Positions 35,357 to 43,492 are shown, numbered from the stretch's first letter. The stretch: DNA of 47,710 nt from CAMLDH01 sp966250375 (GCA_966250375.1 CBINHE010000024.1:1-47710); one strand, 5' to 3'. Notes: generated from the letters alone by a model not told the origin. Made by a program: numbers and translations.

Positions 35357-37740
35357 AGCAACACAAAGTACTCGCGGTCATCTGGGCTCTGGTCGTCAGT
35401 CTGCTGCTGACGCATGCCACCTATCTGTGGCTGAACAATCGAATCGTGCCGGACACCGACATCCTCGCGTTGTTGCCGGTGCAGGAGCGCGATCCAGTAT
35501 TGCAGCAGGCATTCACCCATATGGTCGATTCGGCGCAGCAAAGGATCATCGTGCTGGTGGGCGCGGAAGACTGGGATCAGGCGCGCCGTGCGGCCGATGC
35601 CTATCGTGCGGTATTGGCACCCCATGGCGAACTGCTGCAATTTTCCGATGGGCTTGGCGATCAGGCGCAGCGTGACTGGCTGGCGTTGTTCCAGAAGCAT
35701 CGCCTGGCGCTGATGACGCCACAGGATGAGGCAGCGTTGCGTAATCAGCCGAAGCAGGCCTGGGTCGATACCGCATTGAGCAAGCTGTACAGCCCGTTTG
35801 CAGGCCCGAAACTGGGTTCGTGGCAAGACGATCCATTTGGCTTGTTCGCCGGGTGGATACAGGCGCGCGCGCAGGAGACGCCGGTGCGTCCGCGTGACGG
35901 CCGTTTGTTTGTCGCGGACGGCGTACGCCAATATGTGGTGTTGCCGATGACCTTGCGCGTACCTGCTTTTTCGATCAGTGCGCAGCAGAGGGTCATGCCT
36001 TTGTTGAACCAGGCGCGTGAGGCGGCAGGCAAGGCAGTGCCCAAAGCCGAGGTGGTGGCGGCCGGCATGGTGTTGCATGCCGCTGCCGCCGGCGAGCAGG
36101 CCAGCCGGGAAGTGTCCACCATCGGCATCGGGTCTCTGCTCGGTATCGTGCTGTTGATGTGGTTCGCATTCCATTCTTTCAAACCGATCGCATTGATCCT
36201 GCTCTCCATTGGCATCGGCTGCCTTGGCGCGTTATCCGTTTGCTGGCTGCTGTTTGAGCGCGTGCATCTGCTCACGCTGGTCTTTGGCGCCACGTTGATC
36301 GGCGTGGCGCAGGACTATGGAATCTATTTCCTGTGCAACCGCCTGCGCGCCGATGCCGGTATGGATTCGTCCCGCTTGCTGCGCCGCTTGATGCCCGGCC
36401 TGCTGCTGACTCTGGTGGCGGCAGTGATCGGCTACACCGGACTCGCGCTGACGCCGTTCCCGGGATTGCGCCAGATGGCGTTGTTTTCCGGATTGGGACT
36501 GATATTTGCGTGGTTGACGGTGGTGTGCTGGTTTCCGTTATTGCTCAATGCGAACACCTTGAAAAATGTGCGTGTGGCGAATTGGTATGGCGCCAGCCTG
36601 CTGCGCTGGCCCGTGCTGCGTGCTGACGGCAAGACCATGATTGCCGCCTTGCTGTTCATCGTGCTGGTCGGGTTCGGCTGGTCGCGCCTGGGCGTCAACG
36701 ACGACATTCGCCTGCTGCAGAATTCACCGAAGAATCTGGTTGCCGATCAGATCAAGCTGGGCAAGCTGCTCGATGCGCCCACACCGGTGCAGTTTTACCT
36801 GGTGCGCGGTGCGACGCCTGACATCGTGTTGCAACGGGAAGAAGGCTTGACGCAAAAACTCGACCCGCTCATTGCAGACAAGATCATTGGCGGCTATCAG
36901 GCGATCTCGAACTGGGTGCCGTCAGCGCAGACGCAGGCGACACGCCGCCGGTTGATTGAAGAGAAATTGCTGGCACAGGGGGCGGCGCTGGCCGGCGTGG
37001 CGGCACAAATCGGCGAGAGCACGGAATGGGTTGCCGCCACGCGCGAGCATGCACTTGCGGCGGCGGCCGTTCTTGCGCCGGATGACTTTTTGCAAGCGCC
37101 GGCGAGCGAGCCATGGCGTCACTTGTGGCTGGGGCAGGTCGCCGGCGGCTATGCCAGTATCGTAGCCTTGCGCGGCATGAGTAGCGTCAGCATGCCTGTG
37201 TTGCAGAATGTGGCCGTGGGTCTGGAAGGCGTGCAGTGGGTCGACAAGGTCGCGGAAATTTCTTCCGTGCTTGGCCGGTATCGTCAATACATGGGCTGGG
37301 TCGTGCTGTTATCGTACGTCGCCGTGTACTGCCTGTTATATCCGCGCTATCGCTTCTCGGCGTGGCGTGTGCTGATGCCGGCTGCGCTGGCGAGCGCGGC
37401 TACCGTGGCATTGCTTGGCATCACTGGCCAACAACTGCAACTATTCCATGTTCTGGCCTTGATGTTGCTGTTGGGCATCGGCGTCGATTACGGCATTTTC
37501 ATGCAAGAACATCCCGACCGGCGCGAGTATGCAGCCTGGCTTGCTGTGGGCTTGTCGGCCGTCAGTACGCTGCTGTCGTTTGGGCTGTTAGGATTGAGCA
37601 AGACGCCGGCATTGCAGGCGTTCGGACTCACGATGTTGATCGGTACGGCTCTGGTCTGGTTGATCGTTCCTTGCTTCGGAACGGAGCCCGTGCCACAGGC
37701 CAGCATGGTAGAGGGGGAAGAATTATGCAACCAGGAATAA
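35353..37740 (+). CDS. apeM: MMPL/RND-family exporter (ApeM-like)
   Basis: A 795-residue inner-membrane transporter with the MMPL layout. One N-terminal helix and a periplasmic domain come first, then a helix bundle at about 255-450 (GIGSLLGIVLLMWFAF, GVAQDYGIYFLCNRL). A second periplasmic domain and a second bundle from about residue 645 follow (LLLGIGVDYGIFMQEH). The paired GVAQDYGIYF and GIGVDYGIFM segments hold the aspartates that carry protons in this family. The start is a TTG at 35353 overlapping the previous stop (TTGA). It is expected to extract the polyene or its lipid form from the inner membrane. Confidence 0.9.
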   Translation: MKQHKVLAVIWALVVSLLLTHATYLWLNNRIVPDTDILALLPVQERDPVLQQAFTHMVDSAQQRIIVLVGAEDWDQARRAADAYRAVLAPHGELLQFSDGLGDQAQRDWLALFQKHRLALMTPQDEAALRNQPKQAWVDTALSKLYSPFAGPKLGSWQDDPFGLFAGWIQARAQETPVRPRDGRLFVADGVRQYVVLPMTLRVPAFSISAQQRVMPLLNQAREAAGKAVPKAEVVAAGMVLHAAAAGEQASREVSTIGIGSLLGIVLLMWFAFHSFKPIALILLSIGIGCLGALSVCWLLFERVHLLTLVFGATLIGVAQDYGIYFLCNRLRADAGMDSSRLLRRLMPGLLLTLVAAVIGYTGLALTPFPGLRQMALFSGLGLIFAWLTVVCWFPLLLNANTLKNVRVANWYGASLLRWPVLRADGKTMIAALLFIVLVGFGWSRLGVNDDIRLLQNSPKNLVADQIKLGKLLDAPTPVQFYLVRGATPDIVLQREEGLTQKLDPLIADKIIGGYQAISNWVPSAQTQATRRRLIEEKLLAQGAALAGVAAQIGESTEWVAATREHALAAAAVLAPDDFLQAPASEPWRHLWLGQVAGGYASIVALRGMSSVSMPVLQNVAVGLEGVQWVDKVAEISSVLGRYRQYMGWVVLLSYVAVYCLLYPRYRFSAWRVLMPAALASAATVALLGITGQQLQLFHVLALMLLLGIGVDYGIFMQEHPDRREYAAWLAVGLSAVSTLLSFGLLGLSKTPALQAFGLTMLIGTALVWLIVPCFGTEPVPQASMVEGEELCNQE

Positions 37741-38285
37741 TAATGCGGCGTGCGGTGTTCTACCTGGCCGCGCTGATGTTTGGAGGATGTACGATGGCAC
37801 AATCACAAGTAGCGCGCCTGGGCTTGAAGTTGCCGCCTGCGGCGTTGGGGGAATCGGTCAGCCTGCAGCAGCATCTGACCGTGGAGCGCGAAGAACGTAT
37901 CGAAGAACTGGACGTCGCACTCGAAATCGATGCCGAGCATCTCGCGATGGTCGGTCTCGTATTCGGACAGCGCGTGCTGACCATGAATTACGACGGCGCG
38001 ACGCTCACATCGTGGCGGCATTTCCTGCTGCCAAAGCGTGTACGCAGCGAAGACATTCTGGAAGACATTCAATTGACCTACTGGCCGGTCGAGGTGATTC
38101 GGCAGGCGCTGCCGGACGGATGGCGCATCGAAGATACCGAGCGACGCAGAACCTTGTTTTCAGACGGTACGCCGGTAATGGTGATCAACTATAGCGGCCA
38201 GCCGCGCTGGAACGGAACAGTGGAATTGTCGAACCTGCGTTACGGTTATCGGCTGACTATCCTCTCGTCGCCAAGCGCGCCGTAA
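37725..38285 (+). CDS. apeN: DUF3261-type outer-membrane lipoprotein (ApeN-like)
   Basis: A 186-residue lipoprotein. A short signal peptide ends in the lipobox LMFGGC, so the cysteine would be lipidated. The body resembles the DUF3261 family known from aryl polyene clusters (YWPVEVIRQALPDGWRIED, RRTLFSDG, ELSNLRYGYRLTI). A LolB-like receiving role is plausible. Two starts are possible: ATG 37725 (GGGG 8 bases upstream, overlapping apeM by 16 bases) and ATG 37743 (AGGA 6 bases upstream). Its stop lies one base before the target duplication of an inserted element. Confidence 0.82.
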   Translation: MQPGIIMRRAVFYLAALMFGGCTMAQSQVARLGLKLPPAALGESVSLQQHLTVEREERIEELDVALEIDAEHLAMVGLVFGQRVLTMNYDGATLTSWRHFLLPKRVRSEDILEDIQLTYWPVEVIRQALPDGWRIEDTERRRTLFSDGTPVMVINYSGQPRWNGTVELSNLRYGYRLTILSSPSAP

Positions 38286-38291
38286 CATGAT

Positions 38292-38308
38292 CCTAGAAAC
38301 GGCAGTTG
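38292..38308 (+). repeat. left terminal inverted repeat of the element
   Basis: CCTAGAAACGGCAGTTG is the perfect reverse complement of 38509-38525. It is preceded by the ATGAT target copy. Confidence 0.85.
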
Positions 38309-38335
38309 ACCGCTCACTTTTATCTGGAAAGCCTT

Positions 38336-38473
38336 ATGAATGCTGACTTTCATTCGTTCGATAACCCTCACCGATTGGGTGAGAGCGCTACAGGCGCGAT
38401 TGCACACTTTTCCGGCCCTCTGGCGTCGTTGCTTCTCCTAACGGAATGCAGTCCGCGTCGTCGTCGCGCCTAG
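38336..38473 (+). CDS. possible 45-residue peptide inside the inserted element
   Basis: An open frame starting at ATG 38336, with GGAAAG 4 bases upstream, runs to TAG 38471-38473. It encodes 45 residues beginning MNADFHSFDNPHRLGE and ending in an arginine run. No family is recognised. It may be a remnant of the parent transposon or chance coding within a palindrome. Confidence 0.25.
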   Translation: MNADFHSFDNPHRLGESATGAIAHFSGPLASLLLLTECSPRRRRA

Positions 38474-38489
38474 CCAGAGGGCCGGAAAA
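38408..38489. repeat. internal 17-base inverted repeat of the element
   Basis: TTTTCCGGCCCTCTGGC (38408-38424) and GCCAGAGGGCCGGAAAA (38473-38489) are perfect reverse complements around a 48-base GC-rich loop. Imperfect extension (TGCACAC / TGCACA) suggests a longer hairpin in RNA or single-stranded DNA. It might also reduce read-through within the operon. Confidence 0.8.
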
Positions 38490-38508
38490 ATGCACACTCG
38501 CACCTGTC

Positions 38509-38525
38509 CAACTGCCGTTTCTAGG
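38509..38525 (-). repeat. right terminal inverted repeat of the element
   Basis: CAACTGCCGTTTCTAGG is the exact complement of the left end. It abuts the ATGAT copy that contains the apeO start codon. Confidence 0.85.
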
Positions 38526-39704
38526 ATGATCTATCTCAATCATCTCGGCATCATCTGCCCGCTGGGCCATGCGCATGACGCCATCAAGCGACGCATGTTC
38601 GAGGGGGCCGACAGCGGTGTCGTCATGATGGATAGTTATTCGCCAGGACGCATGCTGCCGCTGGGTCGCGTCGATACGTCTTTGCCATCGGTCGATCATC
38701 TGCCGCTGCACGAACGCAGTCGCAATAATCGGCTGGCACTGGCCGCACTGGCGCAAATTCGGCCGGAGGTGGACGCGGCCATCGACCGCTTTGGCGCCGA
38801 CCGCGTCGGTATCCTGATTGGCACCAGCACCTCCGGTATCGCGGAAAGCGAAGCCGCGTTGCGCGAGCATGCGGTGACGGGTGCGTTGCCGGCGCATTTT
38901 CATTATGGCCAGCAGGAACTGGGTTCGCCCGCATCCATGCTGGCGGCAACGCTGGGTGTGGCCGGCCCCGCGTATGTGCATTCGAGCGCGTGCGCATCGA
39001 GCAGCAAGGCGATGGCCAGTGCAGCACGCCTGCTCCGGATGGGAGTGGTCGATGCAGTGCTGACAGGCGGCGTCGATTCGTTATGCGCTTTCACGGTGGC
39101 GGGCTTTGCATCGCTGGAGTCGGTCAGCGCCGCCCGCTGCAATCCCTTGAGTGCGAATCGCAACGGCATCAATATCGGCGAGGGTGCAGCGTTATTCCTG
39201 ATGAGCCGCGAGCCGGCGGCCGTTTCGCTACGCGGCTGGGGCGAGTCGTCTGACGGCCATCACATGTCGGCGCCGGACCCTGCGGGTAACGGTGCACGGC
39301 TGGCAATTGAAAGCGCGTTGTCGCGTGCCGGTATCGGCGCACAACAAATCGATTATGTGAATCTGCATGGCACCGCGACAGTACAGAATGACGCCATGGA
39401 ATCGCGTGTGATACATGCGCTGTTCGGCGATGCGGTGCCGGTCAGTTCCACCAAACCATTCACCGGTCACGCGTTGGGCGCGGCCGGCGCAATCGAAGCC
39501 GGCCTGTGCTGGCTCGCAATGCAGGACGACAACGCTGAAGGCAGGTTGCCGCCCCATCTGTGGGATGGCGCATCCGATCCTGGATTGCCGGTGCTGTACA
39601 CGGCAGAAATCGGTGCGCGTACCGGGCGTCCGTTGCGCTGGACCTTGAGTAATTCGTTCGCATTTGGCGGCGCTAATGCAGCGCTTGTATTCGGAAGGGA
39701 ATGA
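38526..39704 (+). CDS. apeO: beta-ketoacyl-ACP synthase (ApeO-like)
   Basis: A 392-residue FabF-type condensing enzyme with a complete active site: Cys156 (SSACASSS), His281 (NLHGTAT), Lys310 and His315 (KPFTGHALGAAG). SNSFAFGGANAALVFG closes the fold. It is expected to extend the aryl-polyene chain together with the ApeC-like chain length factor. Its ATG is the first triplet after the inserted element and belongs to the right ATGAT target copy. Upstream, only AGG directly abutting the ATG is available as a ribosome site, so translation may be weaker than before the insertion. Confidence 0.9.
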   Translation: MIYLNHLGIICPLGHAHDAIKRRMFEGADSGVVMMDSYSPGRMLPLGRVDTSLPSVDHLPLHERSRNNRLALAALAQIRPEVDAAIDRFGADRVGILIGTSTSGIAESEAALREHAVTGALPAHFHYGQQELGSPASMLAATLGVAGPAYVHSSACASSSKAMASAARLLRMGVVDAVLTGGVDSLCAFTVAGFASLESVSAARCNPLSANRNGINIGEGAALFLMSREPAAVSLRGWGESSDGHHMSAPDPAGNGARLAIESALSRAGIGAQQIDYVNLHGTATVQNDAMESRVIHALFGDAVPVSSTKPFTGHALGAAGAIEAGLCWLAMQDDNAEGRLPPHLWDGASDPGLPVLYTAEIGARTGRPLRWTLSNSFAFGGANAALVFGRE

Positions 39705-39705
39705 C

Positions 39706-40146
39706 ATGGACATGCCGGACATTCGCTCTCTTGTGCCGCACGCGGGACCGATGGTGCTGCTCGATCGCGTGATCTCGGTCGATGCAGAGAACTTGTGTGC
39801 TGAAGTCACGATCGGATCGGACAGTCTGTTTTGCGGCAGCGACGGTGTCGGCGGCTGGGTCGGTATCGAATACATGGCGCAAGCGATCGCCGCGCATGCA
39901 GGGCATGCGGCGCGGCTGCGTGGCGAACCGGTCAAGATCGGATTCTTGCTGGGTTCGCGGCGTTACGAATGCAGCCGGCCGATGTTCGAGGTCGGCAGCG
40001 TGCTTCGGATTCATGTTCAGCGCATCCTGTTCGGTGAAAACGGCCTGGGGTCGTTCGAGGGGCGCATCGACGATCGCGACGGGCAAGTGGCAAGCGCCAC
40101 CATCACGATTTTTCAACCGGAAAATGTCAATGAATTCCTTGAATAG
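39706..40146 (+). CDS. apeP: hotdog-fold 3-hydroxyacyl-ACP dehydratase (ApeP-like)
   Basis: A 146-residue FabA/FabZ-like protein with IRSLVPHAGPMVLLDRVIS at the N-terminus and GGWVGIEYMAQAIAAHAGH in the central helix, as in the ApeP family. The canonical GHFP histidine motif is not present. The family is reported to work as a heterodimer with ApeI, which here is fused to the ligase. The ATG at 39706 is preceded by GGAAGGGA and lies 1 base after the apeO stop. Confidence 0.85.
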   Translation: MDMPDIRSLVPHAGPMVLLDRVISVDAENLCAEVTIGSDSLFCGSDGVGGWVGIEYMAQAIAAHAGHAARLRGEPVKIGFLLGSRRYECSRPMFEVGSVLRIHVQRILFGENGLGSFEGRIDDRDGQVASATITIFQPENVNEFLE

Positions 40147-40154
40147 AGGATGGA

Positions 40155-40880
40155 ATGAGTAGAAGTGTATTGATCACCGGCTCCAGTCGCGGCATTGGCA
40201 AGGCGATCGCGTTGCGTCTGGCACGTGACGGTTTCGACATCGTGCTGCATTGCCGCAGCCGGCGCGAGGAAGCGGACGCAGTCGCGCACACCATTGCCGC
40301 GATGGGGCGCCAGGTGCGCGTGTTGCAGTTCGATATCGGTGAGCGCGAAGCGGTTGCTGCGGCGCTGGAAGCTGATATTGAACAGCATGGCTGCTATTAC
40401 GGTGTCGTCTGCAATGCCGGCGTCGCGCGCGACAATGCGTTTCCTTCCATGTCGGGCGAGGACTGGGATATTGTCCTCAAAACCAATCTCGACGGTTTCT
40501 ACAACGTGTTGAATCCCTTGATCATGCCGCTGGTACGGCGGCGCAAGCCGGGCCGTATCGTGACCATGGCATCGGTATCGGGTTTGATCGGCAATCGCGG
40601 ACAAGTCAACTACAGCGCAGCCAAGGCGGGCATTATCGGTGCTACCAAAGCCTTGGCGCTGGAACTGGCGAAACGCGACATCACCGTCAATTGCGTGGCG
40701 CCCGGCCTGATCGAAACCGAGATGATTGGCGATGTGCCGCTGGAAGAAGCATTGAAGCTGATCCCGGCACGCCGCATCGGCAAGCCGGAAGAGGTCGCAG
40801 CAACGGTCGCCTTCCTGATGGCGGACGACGCGGCGTATATTACGCGCCAAGTGATTTCAGTGAATGGGGGATTGGCATGA
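40155..40880 (+). CDS. apeQ: 3-oxoacyl-ACP reductase (ApeQ-like)
   Basis: A 241-residue FabG-type short-chain dehydrogenase. The cofactor motif TGSSRGIG (8-15), NAG segment CNAGVARDNA, and catalytic Ser in MASVSG with Tyr153 and Lys157 (YSAAK) are intact. The terminal NGGLA is typical. It would reduce each 3-keto intermediate with NADPH before dehydration to the conjugated double bond. AGAGGA precedes the ATG, and the stop overlaps apeR by 4 bases. Confidence 0.92.
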   Translation: MSRSVLITGSSRGIGKAIALRLARDGFDIVLHCRSRREEADAVAHTIAAMGRQVRVLQFDIGEREAVAAALEADIEQHGCYYGVVCNAGVARDNAFPSMSGEDWDIVLKTNLDGFYNVLNPLIMPLVRRRKPGRIVTMASVSGLIGNRGQVNYSAAKAGIIGATKALALELAKRDITVNCVAPGLIETEMIGDVPLEEALKLIPARRIGKPEEVAATVAFLMADDAAYITRQVISVNGGLA

Positions 40881-42109
40881 GCCATCGTGTTGTCGTGACC
40901 GGGATTGCCGGCATCAGTCCGCTTGGCAACGACTGGCCTGGCATCCGTGCACATCTGGGCACTTATCGCAATGCGGTGGCCAGGATGGAAGAGTGGGACG
41001 AGTACGATGGATTGAATACGCGGCTGGGTGCGCCGGCCGCTGCGTTTGAATTGTCCGGCCGCTACAACCGGAAAACGACGCGCAGCATGGGAAGGGTCGC
41101 ACTGATGGCCACGCGCGTCAGCGAACTGGCCTTGCTCGATGCCGGCCTGCTGGATGATCCGCTGCTGAAGAGCGGCCAGCTTGGCATCTCTTACGGCTCC
41201 TCGGTCGGCACGCCGAAATCGATGGGCGGCTTCGGCAAGATGATCGAAGAGAAAACCACCAAGGGCATCAACGCCACGACTTACATCAAGATGATGGCGC
41301 ACACGGCGCCGGTCAACATCGGCGTGTTCCTGGGCGTGACCGGGCGCGTGATTACCACGTCCAGCGCCTGCACCTCCGGCAGCCAGGGCATTGGCTATGC
41401 GTATGAAGCGATACGCAGCGGCCGCCAGCGCGCGATGATTGCCGGCGGCGCGGAGGAGCTGTGCGCGACCGAGGCAGCGGTGTTCGATACCTTGTTCGCC
41501 ACCAGCGTGCGCAACGATGCTGCCGGTACGACACCGCGTCCGTTTGATGCGGACCGTGACGGCCTGGTGCTGGGCGAAGGCGCCGGCACCCTGATTCTGG
41601 AAGAGCGGGAACACGCCCGCGCGCGCGGCGCAAAAGTCTACGCAGAGATCGTTGGCTTTGGCACCAACAGCGATGGCTGTCACGTCACCAATCCCAATGC
41701 AGACACGATGAAAATCGCGATGGAACTGGCCTTGGCCGACGCGGACCTTCCGCCGTCGGCAATCAGCTACATCAACGCGCACGGCACCGGTACTCAACAG
41801 GGCGATGTCGCCGAATCGCACGCCACCGCCAAGGTGTTCGGCAACTGCGTGCCGATCAGTTCGCTGAAAAGTTATATGGGCCACACGCTCGGCGCATGCG
41901 GTGCGCTTGAAGCATGGGCCAGCATTGAAATGATGCGTGAAGGCTGGTTCGCGCCGACTATCAATCTGGCACGCGTCGATCCGCTATGCGCGGAACTGGA
42001 TTACATCAAGGGCGAAGGACGCAGGCTGGAATGCGAATACGTGATGTCGAATAACTTTGCTTTTGGTGGGATCAATACGTCGTTAATTTTTAAAAGGACA
42101 ACAACATGA
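40877..42109 (+). CDS. apeR: beta-ketoacyl-ACP synthase (ApeR-like)
   Basis: A 410-residue condensing enzyme, the second active ketosynthase of the cluster. Active-site residues are Cys165 (TTSSACTSGSQ), His302 (NAHGTGT), Lys331 and His336 (KSYMGHTLGACG). MSHRVVVTGIAGISPLG is a FabF/FabB-like N-terminus. With ApeO it probably divides initiation and elongation. The start is the ATG at 40877, overlapping the reductase gene by 4 bases; its own stop overlaps the next gene by 4 bases. Confidence 0.92.
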   Translation: MSHRVVVTGIAGISPLGNDWPGIRAHLGTYRNAVARMEEWDEYDGLNTRLGAPAAAFELSGRYNRKTTRSMGRVALMATRVSELALLDAGLLDDPLLKSGQLGISYGSSVGTPKSMGGFGKMIEEKTTKGINATTYIKMMAHTAPVNIGVFLGVTGRVITTSSACTSGSQGIGYAYEAIRSGRQRAMIAGGAEELCATEAAVFDTLFATSVRNDAAGTTPRPFDADRDGLVLGEGAGTLILEEREHARARGAKVYAEIVGFGTNSDGCHVTNPNADTMKIAMELALADADLPPSAISYINAHGTGTQQGDVAESHATAKVFGNCVPISSLKSYMGHTLGACGALEAWASIEMMREGWFAPTINLARVDPLCAELDYIKGEGRRLECEYVMSNNFAFGGINTSLIFKRTTT

Positions 42110-42552
42110 AAAAATGGATTCCCTCAATAGTGATTCTTGGTGCATTGATGGCCGCAGGTACGGCTTCGGCGCGTGACACAAAACAGCTGATGCCGATTGC
42201 TGCCGCATTAGAAGCGAAGGATTCGAAAGAGAAGCTGGATGGATCAGTAAAGTTTTTCTTTGGCAATCAGCAGCATCCCAAAGTCTTGACCAAACTCGGT
42301 AGCGATTTTTCCAATCGCAAGACGAATGCATTTGGTAAATCCGATGACAGAGCATGTCATTGGGCGTTCCTGTCGGTGATGATGGCGCTGGAAAAGAGAG
42401 CAATTGAGCTGGGCGCGAATGCTGTCGTCAACATCGTTAGCTATTACAAAAAAGATGAATTTTCAAGCCCAACTGAATTCGAATGCCATGCCGGCGCACT
42501 GATGGCAGGTGTTGCGTTCAAAGGCGATTTTGTCAAGATCGCCGATAAGTGA
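42106..42552 (+). CDS. small exported protein coupled to the pigment cluster
   Basis: A 148-residue protein with a clear signal peptide (WIPSIVILGALMAAGTASA, cleavage near ASA-RD). The mature part has CHWAFLSVMMALEKRAIELGANAVVNIVSYY and AGALMAGVAFKGDFVKI, with two cysteines. It resembles a family often mislabelled 'excinuclease ATPase subunit'; no ATPase motif is present. The ATG overlaps the apeR stop (ATGA), so it is probably cotranslated and is the last gene of the run. The function is unknown; a periplasmic accessory role is only a guess. Confidence 0.82.
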   Translation: MKKWIPSIVILGALMAAGTASARDTKQLMPIAAALEAKDSKEKLDGSVKFFFGNQQHPKVLTKLGSDFSNRKTNAFGKSDDRACHWAFLSVMMALEKRAIELGANAVVNIVSYYKKDEFSSPTEFECHAGALMAGVAFKGDFVKIADK

Positions 42553-42587
42553 TTCAAGTGCCCCATTAAAGTTGGCCGCGATAATAC

Positions 42588-42785
42588 TTGATTACGCTCA
42601 ATCGCGAGATCAAGGCAGCCAAGGTTATCGCCGAGGGCAATGGCATGATTGCCGTCAATATCATGCGTGCAGTCACCGAATATGCCAGCTACGTGCGGCA
42701 AAACTGCGTCATTGGCGCCGATGCGGTGGTGGTGGGTACCGGCCTGCCGCCGGATTTCTTGCGATGCACCAGATGTAGAACTTGA
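42588..42785 (+). pseudogene. fragment of a nitronate monooxygenase-like gene
   Basis: A TTG-started 65-codon frame reads ITLNREIKAAKVIAEGNGMI, then VNIMRAVTEYASYVRQ and GADAVVVGTGLPPDF. This closely resembles the N-terminal third of NAD(P)H-dependent flavin oxidoreductases of the nitronate monooxygenase group. The flavin-binding and catalytic C-terminal parts are missing, and the frame ends in unrelated sequence. It looks like a decayed or truncated gene left at the end of the cluster. The family call comes from pattern memory. Confidence 0.55.
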
Positions 42786-42874
42786 TGCCGAACGACCTAT
42801 GCAATGGGTATTGGCATGGGAAACCCGGTCTGGATCAAATGTTTGCCTAGGGACAGAGCGAAAGGGACATCGCG

Positions 42875-43492
42875 ATGTATCACGGTGAAAAATTCAACAG
42901 CGTCAGCCACCTGGCAGGTGCCGCGTTGGCCGCGATCGGGTCGATTCTGCTGATTATGCTTGCCGCGCGCCTGGGTGATCCATGGAAGATCGTCAGCTTC
43001 AGTATCTACGGCGCGATGCTGATGGTCTTGTATGTAACGTCCACCTTGTATCACAGCGTGCGGGGACCGGCTAAGGACGTATTGCGCAAGTTCGACTACT
43101 GTGCAATCTACCTGTTGATCGCCGGCAGCTACACGCCGTTCACGCTGGTGTCGCTGCGCGGGGCATGGGGTTGGTCATTGTTCGGCACGGTGTGGGGATT
43201 GGCGTTGCTCGGGATCGTGCAAGAGATATGGCTGGCCAAGGGCAAGCGCATTTTGTCACTGATCATTTACGTATTGATGGGATGGCTGGCGCTGATTGCG
43301 ATCAATCCTTTGATCTCCGCATTGACATGGGCAGGGTGTGCGTGGCTGGTGGCGGGCGGTCTGGTGTACACCGTCGGCATACTCTTTTACGTGACCGACG
43401 ACAAGGTGCGGCATGGTCACGGCTTGTGGCATTTGTTCGTCCTGGGTGGTAGCGCCTGTCATTATTTTGCCGTGCTGTTTTATGTCGCATGA
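42875..43492 (+). CDS. trhA: hemolysin III / TrhA family membrane protein
   Basis: A 205-residue seven-helix protein of the HlyIII/PAQR superfamily. The metal-binding signatures are STLYHS (with the preceding FNSVSHLAGAALA), FDYCAIYLLIAGSYTPF and HGLWHLFVLGGSACHYFAV. E. coli YqfA/TrhA is a homologue linked to membrane energetics; hemolytic activity should not be assumed. The gene lies after the nitronate monooxygenase remnant and has no coupled neighbour. Confidence 0.92.
   Translation: MYHGEKFNSVSHLAGAALAAIGSILLIMLAARLGDPWKIVSFSIYGAMLMVLYVTSTLYHSVRGPAKDVLRKFDYCAIYLLIAGSYTPFTLVSLRGAWGWSLFGTVWGLALLGIVQEIWLAKGKRILSLIIYVLMGWLALIAINPLISALTWAGCAWLVAGGLVYTVGILFYVTDDKVRHGHGLWHLFVLGGSACHYFAVLFYVA

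Larger units (their letters stand above)
38292..38525. mobile_element. MITE-like insertion with 17-base terminal inverted repeats
   Basis: The 234-base element is bounded by CCTAGAAACGGCAGTTG (38292-38308) and its exact reverse complement CAACTGCCGTTTCTAGG (38509-38525). The flanks ATGAT (38287-38291) and ATGAT (38526-38530) are identical and read as a 5-base target-site duplication. Inside is a second perfect 17-base inverted repeat (38408-38424 with 38473-38489) and a small hairpin (38367-38372 with 38378-38383). No transposase fits, so the element is non-autonomous. Removing it with one ATGAT puts the apeO ATG one base after the apeN stop. Confidence 0.82.

Noticed and set aside
34624..36174. 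516-codon minus-strand frame
   Set aside because: It crosses several clear genes of the pigment operon in antisense and has no recognisable features.
37236..37724. long in-frame upstream extension of the apeN lipoprotein gene
   Set aside because: It overlaps the exporter gene in another frame; the signal peptide with lipobox sets the start at 37725 or 37743.
40610..41884. 424-codon minus-strand frame
   Set aside because: Antisense to the ApeQ- and ApeR-like genes, whose active-site motifs are intact.
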